Shown: piece after piece, positions 1-12,560 of the stretch
Layout: every line of letters starts with the position of its first letter
Position numbering within the stretch: position 1 is the first letter of the stretch
Origin: Acanthosoma haemorrhoidale
Lineage: Eukaryota > Arthropoda > Insecta > Hemiptera > Acanthosomatidae
Direction: 5' to 3'
Assembly: GCA_930367205.1 (NCBI GenBank)
Contig: OV884014.1
Coordinates: forward strand, 116,071,768 to 116,135,767
DNA length: 64,000 bases
Position numbers and translations under genes: made by a program
Notes under the pieces: generated by a model
Seen by the model: only the letters and a program-made list of their open reading frames with translations
What the model was told of the DNA's origin: nothing
Database searches by the model: none

Positions 1-68
1 ATCGACAAATACGGTATTTTAGCTATATACTAATAGCTAAGATAGTAATATCTCAATAACGTGTAAAA

Positions 69-243
69 CAGCTGCTTCAGATACACTAAGTAATAATCAG
101 CTGCTTCAGATACACTAAGTAATAATCAGCTGCTTCAGATACACTAAGTAATAATCAGCTGCTTCAGATACACTAAGTAATAATCAGCTGCTTCAGATAC
201 ACTAAGTAATAAAACAGCTGCTTCAGATACACTAAGTAATAAA
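69..243. repeat. 29-bp tandem array, six copies
   Basis: Six head-to-tail copies of a 29-bp unit that begins CAGCTGCTTCAGATACACTA. The first four look identical. The fifth and sixth differ in the A-rich spacer, which reads AAAA in place of ATAAT. Each unit contains one CAGCTG palindrome. No reading frame runs through it. It looks like a recent local minisatellite expansion. Confidence 0.95.
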
Positions 244-611
244 CAATACAACATTTTATTGCACTGTTCTAATAATTAACTGCCGAAAAATTAATGTATT
301 AGGAGGTTCGTTCTCGAACCCCCGACCTAGCATTTAGGAATTTAGAAAAACGCATTAATAACTTGCCAAGTTGTTATAGTCACGATCTATATTGACAAGG
401 TATCATTAAGCAGGCTACCTGTCTTTTAAGGTATGGTACCTAAATCCTCAAGCATTTTAAAAAGAGTGAAACTTCGACCTTTTTTCTGTTTACCTTAAGC
501 TGGACATGTTTTGACCTTTGGAGGGGATTTGTTTAGGCTAATGAGTGTTTTTTTGCATCGACCCATCTCTTCGCTATGTGGAGGTCCTGGTCTAAAGTTT
601 TTTCATGTTCA
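244..611. other. no recognisable feature
   Basis: AT-rich sequence. A small hairpin-like stretch (GGTTCG / CGAACC) near 305-320 slightly recalls a tRNA T-arm, but no cloverleaf can be built around it. Confidence 0.5.
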
Positions 612-620
612 TGGTAAGAA

Positions 621-1458
621 TTTTTTTTTTTTTCTTAACAACAACTTTATTATGATAAAATTACAATCTGCCTGATTGGGCTATAAGTAATTGTGATAGA
701 TGATTTCAATCATACCAATTAACAATTTTCATTCACTCATTCATACTATATATATAAACAGCCCAGAGGCCCCCCAAGTCCACATGGTTCTCACCTCCCT
801 CGCATGGAAAAGAGGAAGCGGAGTCTTGGGAAGTCCCCCACGCTCCTCCGTCAGCCGCGTCACCGGAGACAAGCCAGCGGAGGCTGGACAAGAGCACGAG
901 AGGCACAGACGCTCCGGACATGATTACAGAAACTGGCCATTGCCAGGACGCCCACTATCACTTATTTATAGCAGATCACGAGGCCACTGCCGTTTTAGTC
1001 TCCGGTAGGGAATTAGGGTGGTTGGGTAGGTTACTATGGAATTTTATGAACTTGGAAGAGATGAGTTCAAGAATGTAGGGAATATTAAGATCGTTATGAA
1101 GGATTTTGTTGCTGACGTAATAAGGGGCATTTACTATTGTTCTCAGGACTTTTGATTGAAAGAATCCGATATGCTTGATGTTCGACTTTTTTGCTGTCCC
1201 CCATAGCTCTATTCCGTATCTCCAGATTGGCTTAGGTACAACTTTGTAGACAAGTAGTTTATTTTCTATCGAGAGATGTGATGTCCTTTGAAGTAGTCTG
1301 TACAGTTGTCCAAAGCATCTGTTTAGTTCTTGTCTTTTTAGTCTCGTTTGTGGGTTCTATGTCAGTCTTTTGTCGAGACGGATGCCTAAATACCGTACTG
1401 TCTCAGACACAGGAAGAGGAATCGAATTTAAAAAACCAGCGGACAGGACTTGCGACCT
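621..1458 (-). mobile_element. LINE-A copy 1, 5'-truncated jockey-like element with target-site duplication
   Basis: On the minus strand this is the end of a LINE reverse-transcriptase ORF followed by its 3' UTR and an A-tail, seen on the plus strand as a 13-base T run at 621-633. The coding part, roughly 960-1458, carries the family's C-terminal sequence and ends in a stop just before the GC-richer UTR. The insertion is flanked by a perfect 9-bp direct repeat TGGTAAGAA at 612-620 and 1459-1467, as expected for target-primed reverse transcription. Frameshifts and stops are present, so it is inactive. Confidence 0.9.
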
Positions 1459-1467
1459 TGGTAAGAA

Positions 1468-2255
1468 CTAGCAATATCTAATCTAATCATTTATCGGTTA
1501 GCATATTATACGTATATGATACTGTGCTTGTGATGCTGCAAGGGTAGATTTACTGTTAGTCCATTCGTTGTACTGTTCCTTGAAGTATTTTAAGCACCCT
1601 TTTTGTTGTTTTCTCTCTTTGTACTTTTGGTGCTGTTTGCTAGAGTAGCTTCTTTGTTTAGTCCTTTTGACTTACTTACTCCCTCGTTCAATTAAACAAT
1701 CCCTTTGACTCCAACAGGAGTGCTAATGCTTTGGAATATTTCCAAGGATGCGTTGTCTTGAAATGATCTTTGCACTGAGCTGTGTCTAATTTCTAATTAT
1801 AAACCAGATAACAAGAGGAAGGAAACGGCCAATCGTGTGGTTTTCCTCGACATATGAATCATTGCTGCGTAATTGTTAGCTACTCATCTGCATCGTAGAC
1901 CTGCACGTCTAAAATTCTTTCTGCCACTACGTGCTACCATTTTAGTTCAGCTTGTCTTTTCTTCATCTTTCCTATATAAGATAATTTATTTAGGCATTCT
2001 CTGTCTAGGATATATATATATATATATATTTTTTTTATACTCCACAGTAGTAGCAGTTTGCGTTACCGTTTTTAAATTTGATGGCGGATATGAGGGCGTG
2101 GCTTTGTTCTAACATCTGACCCACTATTGCTTCTTTAGCTCGATAGATAAGAACATAATTAATGACTTTGAAAGCATTGATACTAAGCCAGTTACCCGTC
2201 ACAGATACTCGACAATCCTCCCCCTACCTCAGTGATACGACATAAGAAACAAAGA
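1468..2255. other. no gene seen; short AT dinucleotide run
   Basis: AT-rich intergenic sequence with a TA dinucleotide run at about 2010-2030 followed by a T run. No domain is recognised. Confidence 0.5.
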
Positions 2256-2267
2256 ATAAGAATCACA

Positions 2268-2920
2268 GTCTTTATTATGATCAAATTACAATCTCCCTCA
2301 TTGGGCAATAAGAAATTGGGATAAATGTTTTCATTCACTCGCTCATTTATACAGTATTTACAAACAGCCCAGAGACCTCCCAAGTCCACATGGTTGTCAC
2401 CTCCCTCGCGTGCTAAAGAGGAATCGGAGTCTTGGGAAGTCCCACGCGCTCCTCCGTCATCCGCGTCACCGGATACGAGCCAGCTGAGGCTGACTAATAG
2501 CACGAGAGCCACAGGACATGATTAGAGAAACTGGCCGTTGCCAGGACTCCCGCCTGCTCGTGTTTATAGCAGGTCACGAGGCCACTGCCGTTTTAGTCTC
2601 CGAGGAGGATTATAGGGATGAGTGGTGCAGTACAATGACTGTCCTATTGGGGCATTAACTATTGTTCTCAGGACTTTTGATTGAAAGGATTGGATACGCT
2701 TGATTTTTTTGCTGTCACCCATAGCTCAGATTAGTAATTTATTTTCTATTGAGAGATGTGATGTCCTTTGAAGTAGTCTGTACAGTTTTCCAAAGCGTCT
2801 GTTTAGTTCTTGTCTTTTTAGTCTCGTATGTGGGTTCCAGATCAGTCGTTTGACGAGATGGAAGCCTAAGTACCGCACTAACTCGGATACAGGGAGAGGA
2901 ATAGAATTAAAAGAAACTAG
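2268..2920 (-). mobile_element. LINE-A copy 2, 3' part with internal deletion
   Basis: This is the same 3' UTR and C-terminal coding sequence as copy 1, on the minus strand. The terminal motif TTTATTATGATCAAATTAC starts the copy at 2271. About 130 bp that are present in the other copies are missing near 2645, where the sequence jumps from the end of the ORF to an upstream part. A 7-bp ATAAGAA occurs at 2256-2262 and 2925-2931 and could be a target-site duplication, but it is short and AT-rich. Confidence 0.85.
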
Positions 2921-2931
2921 ACCCATAAGAA

Positions 2932-4400
2932 AATGTGATTTATTGTGTTGTATGTAGAATGTACTTTTGAAAATAAAATATCGTAGTAAATATACCGACA
3001 ATCGTTGCCAATTTGAAATATAATTAGTCTGTAGTCGGATAAGTTTGATTCTTTTCTAATACTGCGTGGATGTAAATTGTCTTGCTTCACTTCTCTTCAA
3101 ATCCCTCTATTCGCATCTCTACATATGATTGGTCATTACATCCATAATCGATCTAAAGCCTTTTCAGACTTTATTATTTATTTCTAAATCTATTCTGGTT
3201 CGAAACTTATGACCTTAGATTAATGAATCATATTGACGTTGTATTCTATTCTCCACCTTTGGCAATGGCTAACACAGTAGAACATATTGTAGTTAGTTAA
3301 TTATACATAATATAATAAAACTCCACTTCAGGCACCTTCTGAGCAGTACGCCATCGCCAGACGTCCCTCCTCCAGTTTCATTTATTCCCTCGTTCCAATG
3401 AACCAAACGCCGATTTGTCCTGCGGAAACCGTTCTGGTTTGTATAACTCATTCGTGCCAATTATTCTGTTTTCATCGCCAACTTCTTGAAAGTATCCACC
3501 ATATCTTCTTTCTAAATTCTTTCAAAGGACGCCCATTGCTAATATTACCTTGAATATGCTTCCAAGCATCATGCCTGGTTCCTATCTTGGCGTCGCAAAA
3601 AATCGATTACAATTTCTTTATCTCTCTCGATTGTGGACTACTTGAGGATCATCATGTCGATCCTTTGCTGTCCGAACATTACCGACATTTTACGGGAAAG
3701 GACGAGCTGCTCCGGATCACCTCGAGCAATAACGATTCTTTCCGGTGCGAGGTATGACGAGCTCCAGGCTATTTCCGCCTACATGGCGTGGGAACGTACC
3801 CTTAGAAATACGTCCCTCCTAGGCGAGAGTCGAACCAAACCACTCGGTGACCTTGGCCTCTATTTGAGTCTTGCAAAGATACGACTTAGTGCTGGGTTAC
3901 GTCACGGGACGAGATGACACTTGTTTCATAGTCGCAATAGATGCTTCATTGTTGACCTTCAACTCATTGTGGTTTTTTTCTACTTTTTAATGTCCTACAA
4001 CAATAGATAAACTCGTGGGCTCTGACATCTGCCATCAATCCTCAGTTCTGTTGAGTCTACTTCCAGAGTCGATTATACACAACTTTATGTGAGTGTTTCA
4101 CCCATAAAGAATTAGTATAATGCTCATTATTAATTAATCTGGCTAAACCAATGAAGACAAAATCAATAATGCAATTCAACTACTTGAAATATGTTCATAT
4201 CTACTTTAGGAAATTACACCAGCTGCACGGATGAAAACGAACATCTGTCTAGTTCAAAGGAATGGCGAGGAGCTAATATGGTTTTTGGAAAAAATTTTAA
4301 GTTCTGTGAAAAAATCATTCAGTAAATTGTTTCCTTCAAAAACCATTTTTTGTCGTCTATTATATTTTTTCCAAGTAATGTCTGGCTTTCTTCCCTGATA
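2932..4400. other. no recognised gene; GC-richer island at 3600-3930
   Basis: Mostly AT-rich and featureless. The part from about 3600 to 3930 is richer in GC and has a 94-codon open frame (3633-3917, plus strand) that I do not recognise. It may be a remnant of a repeat or an old exon. Nothing in the sequence settles which. Confidence 0.35.
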
Positions 4401-4547
4401 ATTTTGTAGTTGTATATTAAATGTCTGTATGTTTATTATGAGTATATGGGTGTTTGAATGGACGTGTGCATAACATTTTGTAGTTGTATATTAAATGTCT
4501 GTATGTTTATTATGAGTATATGGGTGTTTGAATGGACGTGTGATAAC
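4401..4547. repeat. 74-bp tandem duplication
   Basis: Two adjacent copies of a 74-bp segment, 4401-4474 and 4475-4547, starting ATTTTGTAGTTGTATATTAA. They differ only by one missing C in the second copy (GTGTGCATAAC against GTGTGATAAC). It is noncoding and looks like a very young duplication. Confidence 0.95.
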
Positions 4548-7080
4548 ATTTTCATCATTAATTTTTCATTTATTATCTTGTACGTTAAAATGTCCTACAC
4601 TGCCCCACAAAAAAAGTGGCTCACTTAAAAAAAAATTCTAATATTGGCTTCCTAATAGAATTATTTCAGCTTTCAATTCTTTTTTAGCTAATATTAAGAC
4701 ATTTTTTAGTGATAAGGAAATATAAATATGAACGAAAAACCAAATCAATATTCAAAAAAATTATTTACAAACATTATATAGAACTGATCTATAAACATTT
4801 AGTGAATGGACTTTTTTTTTCTTCTTGAAATAATGGTATAGTTTACAGGAAAGACTTGAGGATAGGCAACTGAATGAGACAGTTAGGGTGTGTATTGTAA
4901 AGAGTGAGCTACAGATCAGTGTTCTACAGAGTTTGAATAGAACCGTTGTACAGAGAGTAGGGTCCAATGAAGGTGAAGGCGGGCTCCTGTTCGATACTTT
5001 CTCAGGGGGTCTTAGGTAGATGCCTAATTCTTGGGGGGTCTCAATGCCCAAGGTTTACCTCACTGCTTTATGCCAAGCCGACTGTTGCTGAGATAAAGGT
5101 CTTGGTCCGATATGGAAATATAAGCTGAAGTTTGTTGATTCTTTTTTGCTTGTTGTTTGAGGTTGTAGTGCCTCTTGAGATGTTTCAGCTAGAAAAAAGT
5201 CATATTAGAAAATATAATTTTAATTCGAGGAAATAAATTGTCGGAACGGGATAGTTTCATACGTAGAGGCAGATATGGAGATATGTTTGAAATCGCACAG
5301 GAAGTGACGCAAGAAATATTAAAATTGTACAACGATGCAGTTCTTCAGGAAGTAGCGTTGGAGTCAGAAGGGGCAAGATCTGGTCTTTCGGTTCGGTGGA
5401 TTCGAGATTGAGGAGGGTGAACTCGAGGAGTTTCATCAACTGATGATATGTCACTCACTATGTCTGGTGAGGAAGAACAGTGCTCCAAAGAAGTCGCAAG
5501 GCCCAACTTGCAAGAGATTCTCTCCAGATACAAGAAGTATGTGACTCGCGAAGGAAGGTGCCGGCGATTCTCTCTGGGAAGTACGGAAGCTGAGGGAATC
5601 GTTAATAAGCAAGAATAGTAAGTAAGAAAGATTTGAAACTGCTTTCGTCCGTAAACAATCCGTATATAATTAATAATACCATATACCATCTGCCAGGACT
5701 TGAGCTGAATGTAATTGCAAAAATATAAAGCGCACCTGCATTTAATATCGTCTTTGTAATAGATTATAATTGACTACGTATTACTAAAGGCATTGGAATT
5801 TGTCATCATGGCTAAAAGTAAAATTTTGTTCATAGGAGTTCTACCTAATGTCCGTACGATGCTGAAAATAAAAGTTATCACATAAAAACACATAAAAGAT
5901 CATTAAATTATCGATAAATTTGTAACAATATAATAACAACGATGAGGAGGGCATCAAGTTAATGATTTTGATGTCCTTATTAATAGTATGTGAATTATGA
6001 AATATAGTGGGACTTTAGAGTACTATAATTACAAAAAGTGTTAATTACATCATACATTGTATTCACTTCTTTGCAACAAGTTTTCAACAAAAATAATAAT
6101 GTAATAATAATAAACCTAAAATTATTTGGCAATTTGAACTTATATTGTTTATAAATAGCACTTGATTAATTGCTGCACAAAAAATAAATTTGTTATTATA
6201 AAATAGTTTTAAAAAATTTAGAAGAAACAGTTAAAATATGAAATCCATCCCCTGTTATGTGTAGAAAATAACCATGAAGGCTGGTGATAATTTTTTTTTT
6301 TTTTTATTATAACGGTGATTATATGAATGATTTAAATGATAAATAAGTAAAATAATAAAAAAAATTAATTATAAAAATTAAAGTAACTAGAGATAGTTCA
6401 TTACGTATAAATTAAATCATCACGAAAAACGAATAATAACACGAGAAAAAATAGTTCGATAAATACAATATAAGTACTGATAAAATTTGCTCATAGCGGT
6501 TTCTAGTATTGGTCATCAAAACATCAATCATAGGATTATCTATAACTAAAGATTTAATTAACGCTGTCATAATGCCAAGTTACAAATTATAGTGATTAAA
6601 CCTCAAACATTGCGATAGTTTCAACAAATTTCGCATTCTTTTGTAAGCGAGTATGTTTAAGTATATTTAGGTGTTAATCTTTTTTCTTATTCTGACTAAA
6701 ATTATATTTCTGGCTAAAATTAGATACTATCCAGCTTAACTACACTTTGAGCTGAGAGCTGATAAAGTTAATACAAATGTAATTTTTGTAGGTTTATTAT
6801 TTTTCTACCACTTTTTGTTATTGTATCCTCCTTATTGTATGAGAACAATCAAAAAAAGGGTTGTGTATGACTTATCTGTTTTTTTTTTACAAAAATCAAC
6901 AATTGTGAATAAAAAAACAATTATATTTTATGCGCATCGCCGCAACGCACAAAAAATAAAATCAATTTATAAATTCCCCAGGTAATGCCAATCCAGTCTC
7001 ATTCGCAAGAATTACAATATTTTTACCTAGGATGTACCGGTTGGGTGGTTGTGGAAACTTCGCCATATATGTGTCAAAAG
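4548..7080. other. AT-rich sequence without recognised genes
   Basis: Long A/T runs and no protein signature that I recognise. Open frames at 4761-5051 and 5345-5689 on the minus strand lack any familiar motif. Confidence 0.5.
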
Positions 7081-7082
7081 TG

Positions 7083-7205
7083 TATGTGTGTGTTTGTATG
7101 TGTATGTGTATGTGTGTGTTTGTATGTGTATGTGTATGTGTGTGTTTGTATGTGTATGTGTATGTGTGTGTTTGTATGTGTATGTGTATGTGTGTGTTTG
7201 TATTT
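7083..7205. repeat. TG-rich minisatellite, unit about 24 bp
   Basis: About five copies of a 24-bp unit made of TGTGTGTTTG plus TATGTGTATGTGTA. Because the unit is a multiple of three, several frames stay open and translate into Val/Cys/Met/Tyr repeats. These are not genes. Confidence 0.92.
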
Positions 7206-7649
7206 TTTTTACATTTTCGACTGACTATTGATTACTTTGGATGCCATTAATATTTATTCTCTTGGCTCTGACTGAACCACCCCCGCTTACAAAAATCCGT
7301 GCGTGATACCACCCAGAAAGGCATGATGAACTCTTGCGATGTAATATCAGCCCTTACTTCTCAGAGGACCCTTCCAGGGATAAGCTCCCTATTAAACTCG
7401 CCCTTTTACAAAAATCCATACTTAATATCATACTAGGTTTTTTCTGTTTTTTTTTTTATGAGTAGGGCGGAAGTTTACTAAGTATGTGTTTAGATTCTAT
7501 GGCAATTACGATTTTCCTCGATAGAAATCCAGTAATTAGTAATGGAAATTATATCGCATGGTTGTGAGCTAATTGTAACTTCGTGTCATTGTATGCCTCT
7601 ATACTAAACGATAGAGTTTAATAAGCATTTCTATTCTAATTGTATTGTA

Positions 7650-8518
7650 AAGGGTGTCCCAGAATTAACGCAATATTTGGATTTGCCGCCATTTGTGCAG
7701 TAAAGTGCTGGCAACCCTAAAAAAAAAAACAATTTGGCAGCTGACAGTTTAGGGTTAGTAAAAATGGAGCGTTACACGATAGAACAACGTCTCTTTATTG
7801 TTGAACATTATCTCAAAAATAATGAATGTTTGGCAGTCGCAGTTCGAAAATTTCATACAAAATATGGTCGGAATAGTGTTTTGACTTCATCAACTGTAAA
7901 GAGATTAATTGAAAAATTTAGGGGGACTGGATCAGTTGGAGACACTAAACACACTGGTCGTCCAAAAACAAGCCGTTCAAATGTCAATATCGAAGCAGTC
8001 CGTGAGAGTGTTGTTGAAAATCCAGGAACATCAATTCGGCGTCGTAAACACAGTTATTTGTGCCAATATGTGGTTTCAACAAAATGGTACCACATTCCAA
8101 ACAGACCATGAAACAATTCAAATACTGCATGAGACATTTCCAGGTCGTGTACTCTCGTTTCGGTGATCAGAATTGGCCCCATAGATCGTGTGATTAAACA
8201 CCTTTAGATTTCTTTTTGTGGGGTTATTTTAAGTAGAAGGTGTATGTCAACAAGCCCAAATCCACCCGTGCATAAAAAGAGGAAATTCAACGCTCCATCA
8301 ATGAAATTCAACCACATTTATGCCAAATGGTCATGGAAAATTTCGAAAAATGATTGCGTATGTGCCAGCAAAGTCGATGAGGCCATTTTCCCGATGTGTT
8401 ATTCCATAAATAACCTTATCCTATTTACTTTATAATTCAATAAAAAAATAACAACAAAAATACTAAAAACTGTGTTTTCTATTTAAATCAAACCTTGCGT
8501 TAATTCTGGGACAGCCTT
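7650..8518 (+). mobile_element. TcM copy 1, defective Tc1/mariner-superfamily transposon with TIRs and TA duplication
   Basis: A complete but internally deleted DNA transposon of 869 bp. The left terminus reads AAGGGTGTCCCAGAATTAAC and the right terminus is its near-perfect inverse, ending GGGACAGCCTT. Both sides are flanked by TA (7648-7649 and 8519-8520), the target of the IS630/Tc1/mariner superfamily. The ORF starts at the ATG at 7764 and gives an N-terminal helix-turn-helix region with GRNSVLTSSTVKRL and GRPKTSRS motifs. It then jumps from SIRRRKHS to the MWFQQNGTT segment, so the whole middle including the first catalytic aspartate is gone. Where the family has QQDG this copy has QQNG. 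It may be mobile only if helped by another copy. Confidence 0.93.
7764..8111 (+). pseudogene. TcM transposase, N-terminal half fused to a C-terminal fragment
   Basis: The reading frame opens at the ATG at 7764 (MERYTIEQRLF...), in a context that matches the start of the minus-strand copy at 39963. The first roughly 95 residues form the DNA-binding part. The remainder is out of frame with the rest of the transposase, whose catalytic-domain residues continue in another frame to about 8420 (conserved NKP, IQPHLCQ and FPDVLFHK motifs, with shifts). The first catalytic Asp lies in the deletion and the second is changed to Asn, so it is not functional. Confidence 0.85.
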
Positions 8519-8520
8519 TA

Positions 8521-9492
8521 TTCGATTGTAAACATATATAGTGCCTATAATTAATAGCTATTGTAGTTAAGTTAAGAAATGCTATTCATTATTGTCCACC
8601 TTCACGTATGCATTATACACCGCACGAGATTACGCTTGGGTCGGGCATTCATGGGCGAGAATTCCCCCTAAGCAATTGGCCCCTGTTGGAGAATACGTGA
8701 CGCTATTTAGGAGTCCCCCGGAATCGGGTCACAGCAGACAGACTACAACGCCGAATTCACACGACTTTTCGACGTTATCGCAACCGATTTTGAAACCGAG
8801 ACGTGACCGAAAACACCGCTGGGGTCGTCCGTTGTTGCCAAAGTAAGTGGTGACAATGTAACAGACCCACTGTGACATTCAGTTCGGTCCTCGGGTGAGC
8901 CTGGGAAAACCTAAGGGTACGTTTGCTGAAGGTAACTTGAGGGAAACTGTGACGTTGTTGGTCAGAGGGAATCTTTAGGGCCTTTTAAATTAGCCTAATC
9001 GGTTAGTTGCTTTGAAGTATGGTAAGTTTCCCTCAATTCACTTTGACGACCCGTTGCATATTGACAGTAACAGTACTGTAAAATAGGAAACCAACTAATT
9101 TGAGAAACTAGTTACACTAGCGTAGTTATGTTGTACGAAGTAGGAAAATAATAGCAGGTATATAACAGTATAATATTCCTGCAATATAAATTTAAAATGC
9201 AATAACCCCAGACTTTATTGATAATTGTCAACAAAACGAGAATCCGTTACTTCAAAATATTTCTAACATTGATAAATTACTCAAACGTAAGTGCTTAGTG
9301 CGTAATATCATAAAAAGAAATGTTTTTTTATTAGCATCTAGTCTTTATGTATTTCTATTTTCTTTCTTTTATTAAAATTTACTTCAATGAAGACTTTATT
9401 CATAAAGAAGAGAGCTTATGTTTTTTTTTTTTTACTAGATGCATTGCATATTAAGATTTTATTATGTAAATATTAGAAATGAAAAGATTTGA
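8521..9492. other. no recognised gene
   Basis: A moderately GC-rich 84-codon open frame occurs at 8592-8846 (plus strand) with no motif that I recognise. The rest is AT-rich. Confidence 0.4.
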
Positions 9493-9502
9493 GTTAATTA
9501 CT

Positions 9503-9832
9503 TTAAAAAACAAAAACTTTATTATGATAAAATTACAATCTGCCTCATTTGGCAATCAGTAATTGTAATAAAGGATCTCATTCATACCATATTTACAAGT
9601 TCATTAACTCGCTCATTCATACAGTATTTACAAACAGCCCAGGAGGTCAAGGTCCAGAGGAGGAGCCCAGGGAAGCGGAGGCTGACGAAGAGCGCTAGAG
9701 CCACAGACGCTCAGGACATGATTGGAGAAACTGGCCATTGCCAGGACTCCCACTGTTACAAATTCATAGCAGGTCACGAGGCCACTGACATTTCAGTCTT
9801 CGAGGAGGATTATAGGGATGAGTGGGGTGGAT
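9503..9832 (-). mobile_element. LINE-A copy 3, 3' UTR-only insertion
   Basis: This minus-strand copy contains only the last coding residues (PYNPPRRLK..QWPRDLL then stop) and the 3' UTR down to the terminal TTTATTATGATAAAATTAC. An imperfect 10-bp direct repeat, GTTAATTACT at 9493-9502 and GTTAAATACT at 9833-9842, fits a target-site duplication with one later mutation. An internal deletion removes part of the UTR near 9645. Confidence 0.85.
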
Positions 9833-9842
9833 GTTAAATACT

Positions 9843-11615
9843 AACACTAATATTTTTTTTTTAATAAATTCCTCCTTTACTGTTCCGCAATTCTGTCGAG
9901 TTAGTCTATTTTGAAATAATGAAGAAAAACAAACAGCAAAACAAATCATAGCTGCAACTACGAACGAGAAAACGGTTTTACAAAAACAAAACCTCATAAC
10001 CCCACAATCTGAGGTATGCGGGATGAATCACCTTTCTAGTGCTGGTTTCCTTTGATGTCATACTCTGATTCACGACCAAGTATTTTATCACTGTCACTAT
10101 CAGAACTTTTAAAAAAGTTAAAAATGTATCCTTTAGTCCTTATCTTTCGATTACATAAACATCAAAAAATGAACAGCTTACAGTTTATATAATTATATTA
10201 AAATTCGAATCTGAAATGGTTTAGAGCTGATATGACAACTAGAATTCACCATAAAAACAACTGCAAAACATAGAAATTTTTGAGTTTCAAGATTGTTTTA
10301 CATTTACAAAAAGGCTCATAAATTCAAAATAAAATTTTTTATTTATAAAAATAATAAAATTGAACATGTTTTTAATAAAAAAAAATATAACACAAAACAA
10401 TTTTTCCTTTTTTAAAAAATAAATAAATTTCATTGATTTATGATGGATTTTATAGGTGCTGCCATTTTTTTTGACGGGGAGTGCAGACCACTTCTATGTT
10501 TACATGAACAGACTGTTTTCAAATGAAAGTATTCGATAAGCGCTCTATTATGTACTTTTGTTCTACCAATTAGTGCTGTAATTATTGTAGCATCAAACCT
10601 TTAATTTTCAATGCTTGAGAGCCACTTTCTGAATTGGGGTTTATAAATGGATCCTAACCCGAACGGCAGGAATTAAGCGTCATTACTGATTGAGTTCTGG
10701 GCTTGGCTGATAATGTAAACATTTTGCCAGGGCTAAAACGAGATTTCGGACGAAGATATCATCTCTAAATTTACGATTTCCATTAGTAGGCCAATCCCCA
10801 AAATTCGGGCGATAAATTCCGATTCCCCAATGGGAAAATACAATTTGGTAGCGGAGGCGGTGAAGGAGATTGGATAAGCAGGGAATGATATTTTCTTGCA
10901 ACAGAGATGACGTTTCCTACTAACTATTTCCACCTAGCAATCGGAAAAATGTTTGAAGCCGATCTACGGAGGGTATTTTTTTTTTTTTTTCTGCTGCACA
11001 TCGAATCTTCAGGAAATCGGCCAAATGCTCTGTCTGATGTATGAATAAATAAATTACAATGAATAGGAATAAATTAAAGGAAGAGTAGGTCGCTGGAATC
11101 TGTACAATTGACAACCCTTCTTTGACTTTTGCCTTTTTTTGTTTCTTTTATTTTAAACAGTTTATATTTTATTTTAATTAAGCACTAAAAGAATTAGGGT
11201 GACAATTTGACAGTTGAAAGGAAAATATAAAAGTTTGTGGAAAGGCAAGACGATCTATTTCTTAGATTCCCCACGACTCCACTAACACATGGAAAAAAAA
11301 ATTATCAAGCGAAAGGATTTATAGCATTAATTCAATATTTTTTTTAACGACTAGAATTTTGTTATGCAAAGTATTTAAAAAGAGTTTGTTTTTTAATACA
11401 AATATTACATTATCGCTAAAATATGGGAGGGGGGGAATTACTGAAATTGGTTCACACCACTTCAAATTGTTGACTCCCTAGAATATCTTTGGGTTTAGTA
11501 GGTTATTAAATGAGGTGGAGAAATTATAATTATAAAATGTAAAATGTTTACGAGTTGTTACTTGGTTATGAGGTTATGTTTTAGTGAAACGAATAATTAA
11601 AACAAATTAATCAAC
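9843..11615. other. AT-rich, no recognised gene
   Basis: No domain or repeat identified. Small open frames at 10683-11114 on the minus strand are unrecognised. Confidence 0.5.
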
Positions 11616-11695
11616 CAAAAGTTTATTCAAATTCAAATGAATTTATTTATGATATTTACACTAAAAATGGTCTTCTGCTAGTAAACAATGATTCT
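11616..11695 (-). repeat. dispersed tail D, copy 1
   Basis: A segment with TTTATTCAAATTCAAATGAA followed by TTTATTTATGATATTTACAC. Closely similar stretches occur at 29752 and 56372. Read on the minus strand it resembles the 3' end of a retroposon (TTTGAATTTGAATAAA). No coding part is recognised. Confidence 0.55.
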
Positions 11696-12039
11696 AGTGT
11701 AAAAACAAAAAAAAAACTGTTTTAATTTTAATTTATGAAAAAATATTAATAAAACAAGCACTAACGATAAAAGTAAGTGGGTAAATTAATAACAGATGCT
11801 AACAGAAAAACATTTACTCATATTATTTTATAGCCTAAGCCTTCATGTTAGGGTAATTTATCTGTGCTAGCAATATTAGGAAGTGATAGATTGTCGCTAT
11901 GTTTACATTTGACTATTAACTTTGTAGTTATTGTTTTAGATATATCTAAAATTGTACGAAATACAATTATGTTTAATTACATCTACGCAGTTAAGTACTA
12001 CACAGGTCTTACCGGCTTTCACACTTGCTAACTTCGCCC

Positions 12040-12560
12040 AACCTGTCTCTTCGTCTCAAACTGATGATATATAAATGTGTCTTCCAGCCAGCCCTGCTGT
12101 ACGGTGCCCCGCTTTATACTCACTTGACTGACAATACAGCTTAAAGTCTCCAGCAATTCCAGAATGGGATCATGAGAAGACTGGGCATACCTCTCTCGAG
12201 AGGTTAAAGAACGCTGACCTGCACCGCTTGATATGCCCTAGGTTCATCCACCGGAGACACATCAAGTTTTTTGACTCTTTGTAGTACATAACCAACCCAG
12301 TGTTCAACACTATGACCCCAACACCCCTCCCACATCAATGGCAACAGACTGTCGGGGAAAGTTAGGTTCAGATTTTGTTGTTAGTTTTAAGTTTCATGAA
12401 GGTTTTGAACATGTATACCCAATGTGTATAGTGTACACATGTACCTTTGTGACAATCGCAAATCACAGTGTGAAATTGTATAAAATGTAGCCGAGCAACA
12501 AGACATATAATATTGACCTTTTGTAAATAGATTCACTTATTTAGTATATCCGTGATTTCC
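12040..12560 (+). mobile_element. LINE-B copy 1, C-terminal reverse-transcriptase segment and 3' UTR
   Basis: Translation shows the post-RT thumb region typical of jockey-clade LINEs: IYKCVFQPALLYGAP, then LQQFQNGIMRRLG and HIKFFDSL, with TNPVFNTMTPTPLPHQWQQ near the end, broken by stops and frameshifts. It is followed by a 3' UTR whose later part (GTAAATAGATTC near 12525) is shared with the other LINE-B tails. The 5' boundary is approximate. It is inactive. Confidence 0.8.

Noticed and set aside
300..325. Possible tRNA T-arm on the minus strand
   Set aside because: No D-arm, anticodon arm or acceptor pairing could be built around it.
6985..7250. Three overlapping open frames encoding Val/Cys/Met repeats
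   Set aside because: They are produced by the TG-rich 24-bp array, not by a gene.
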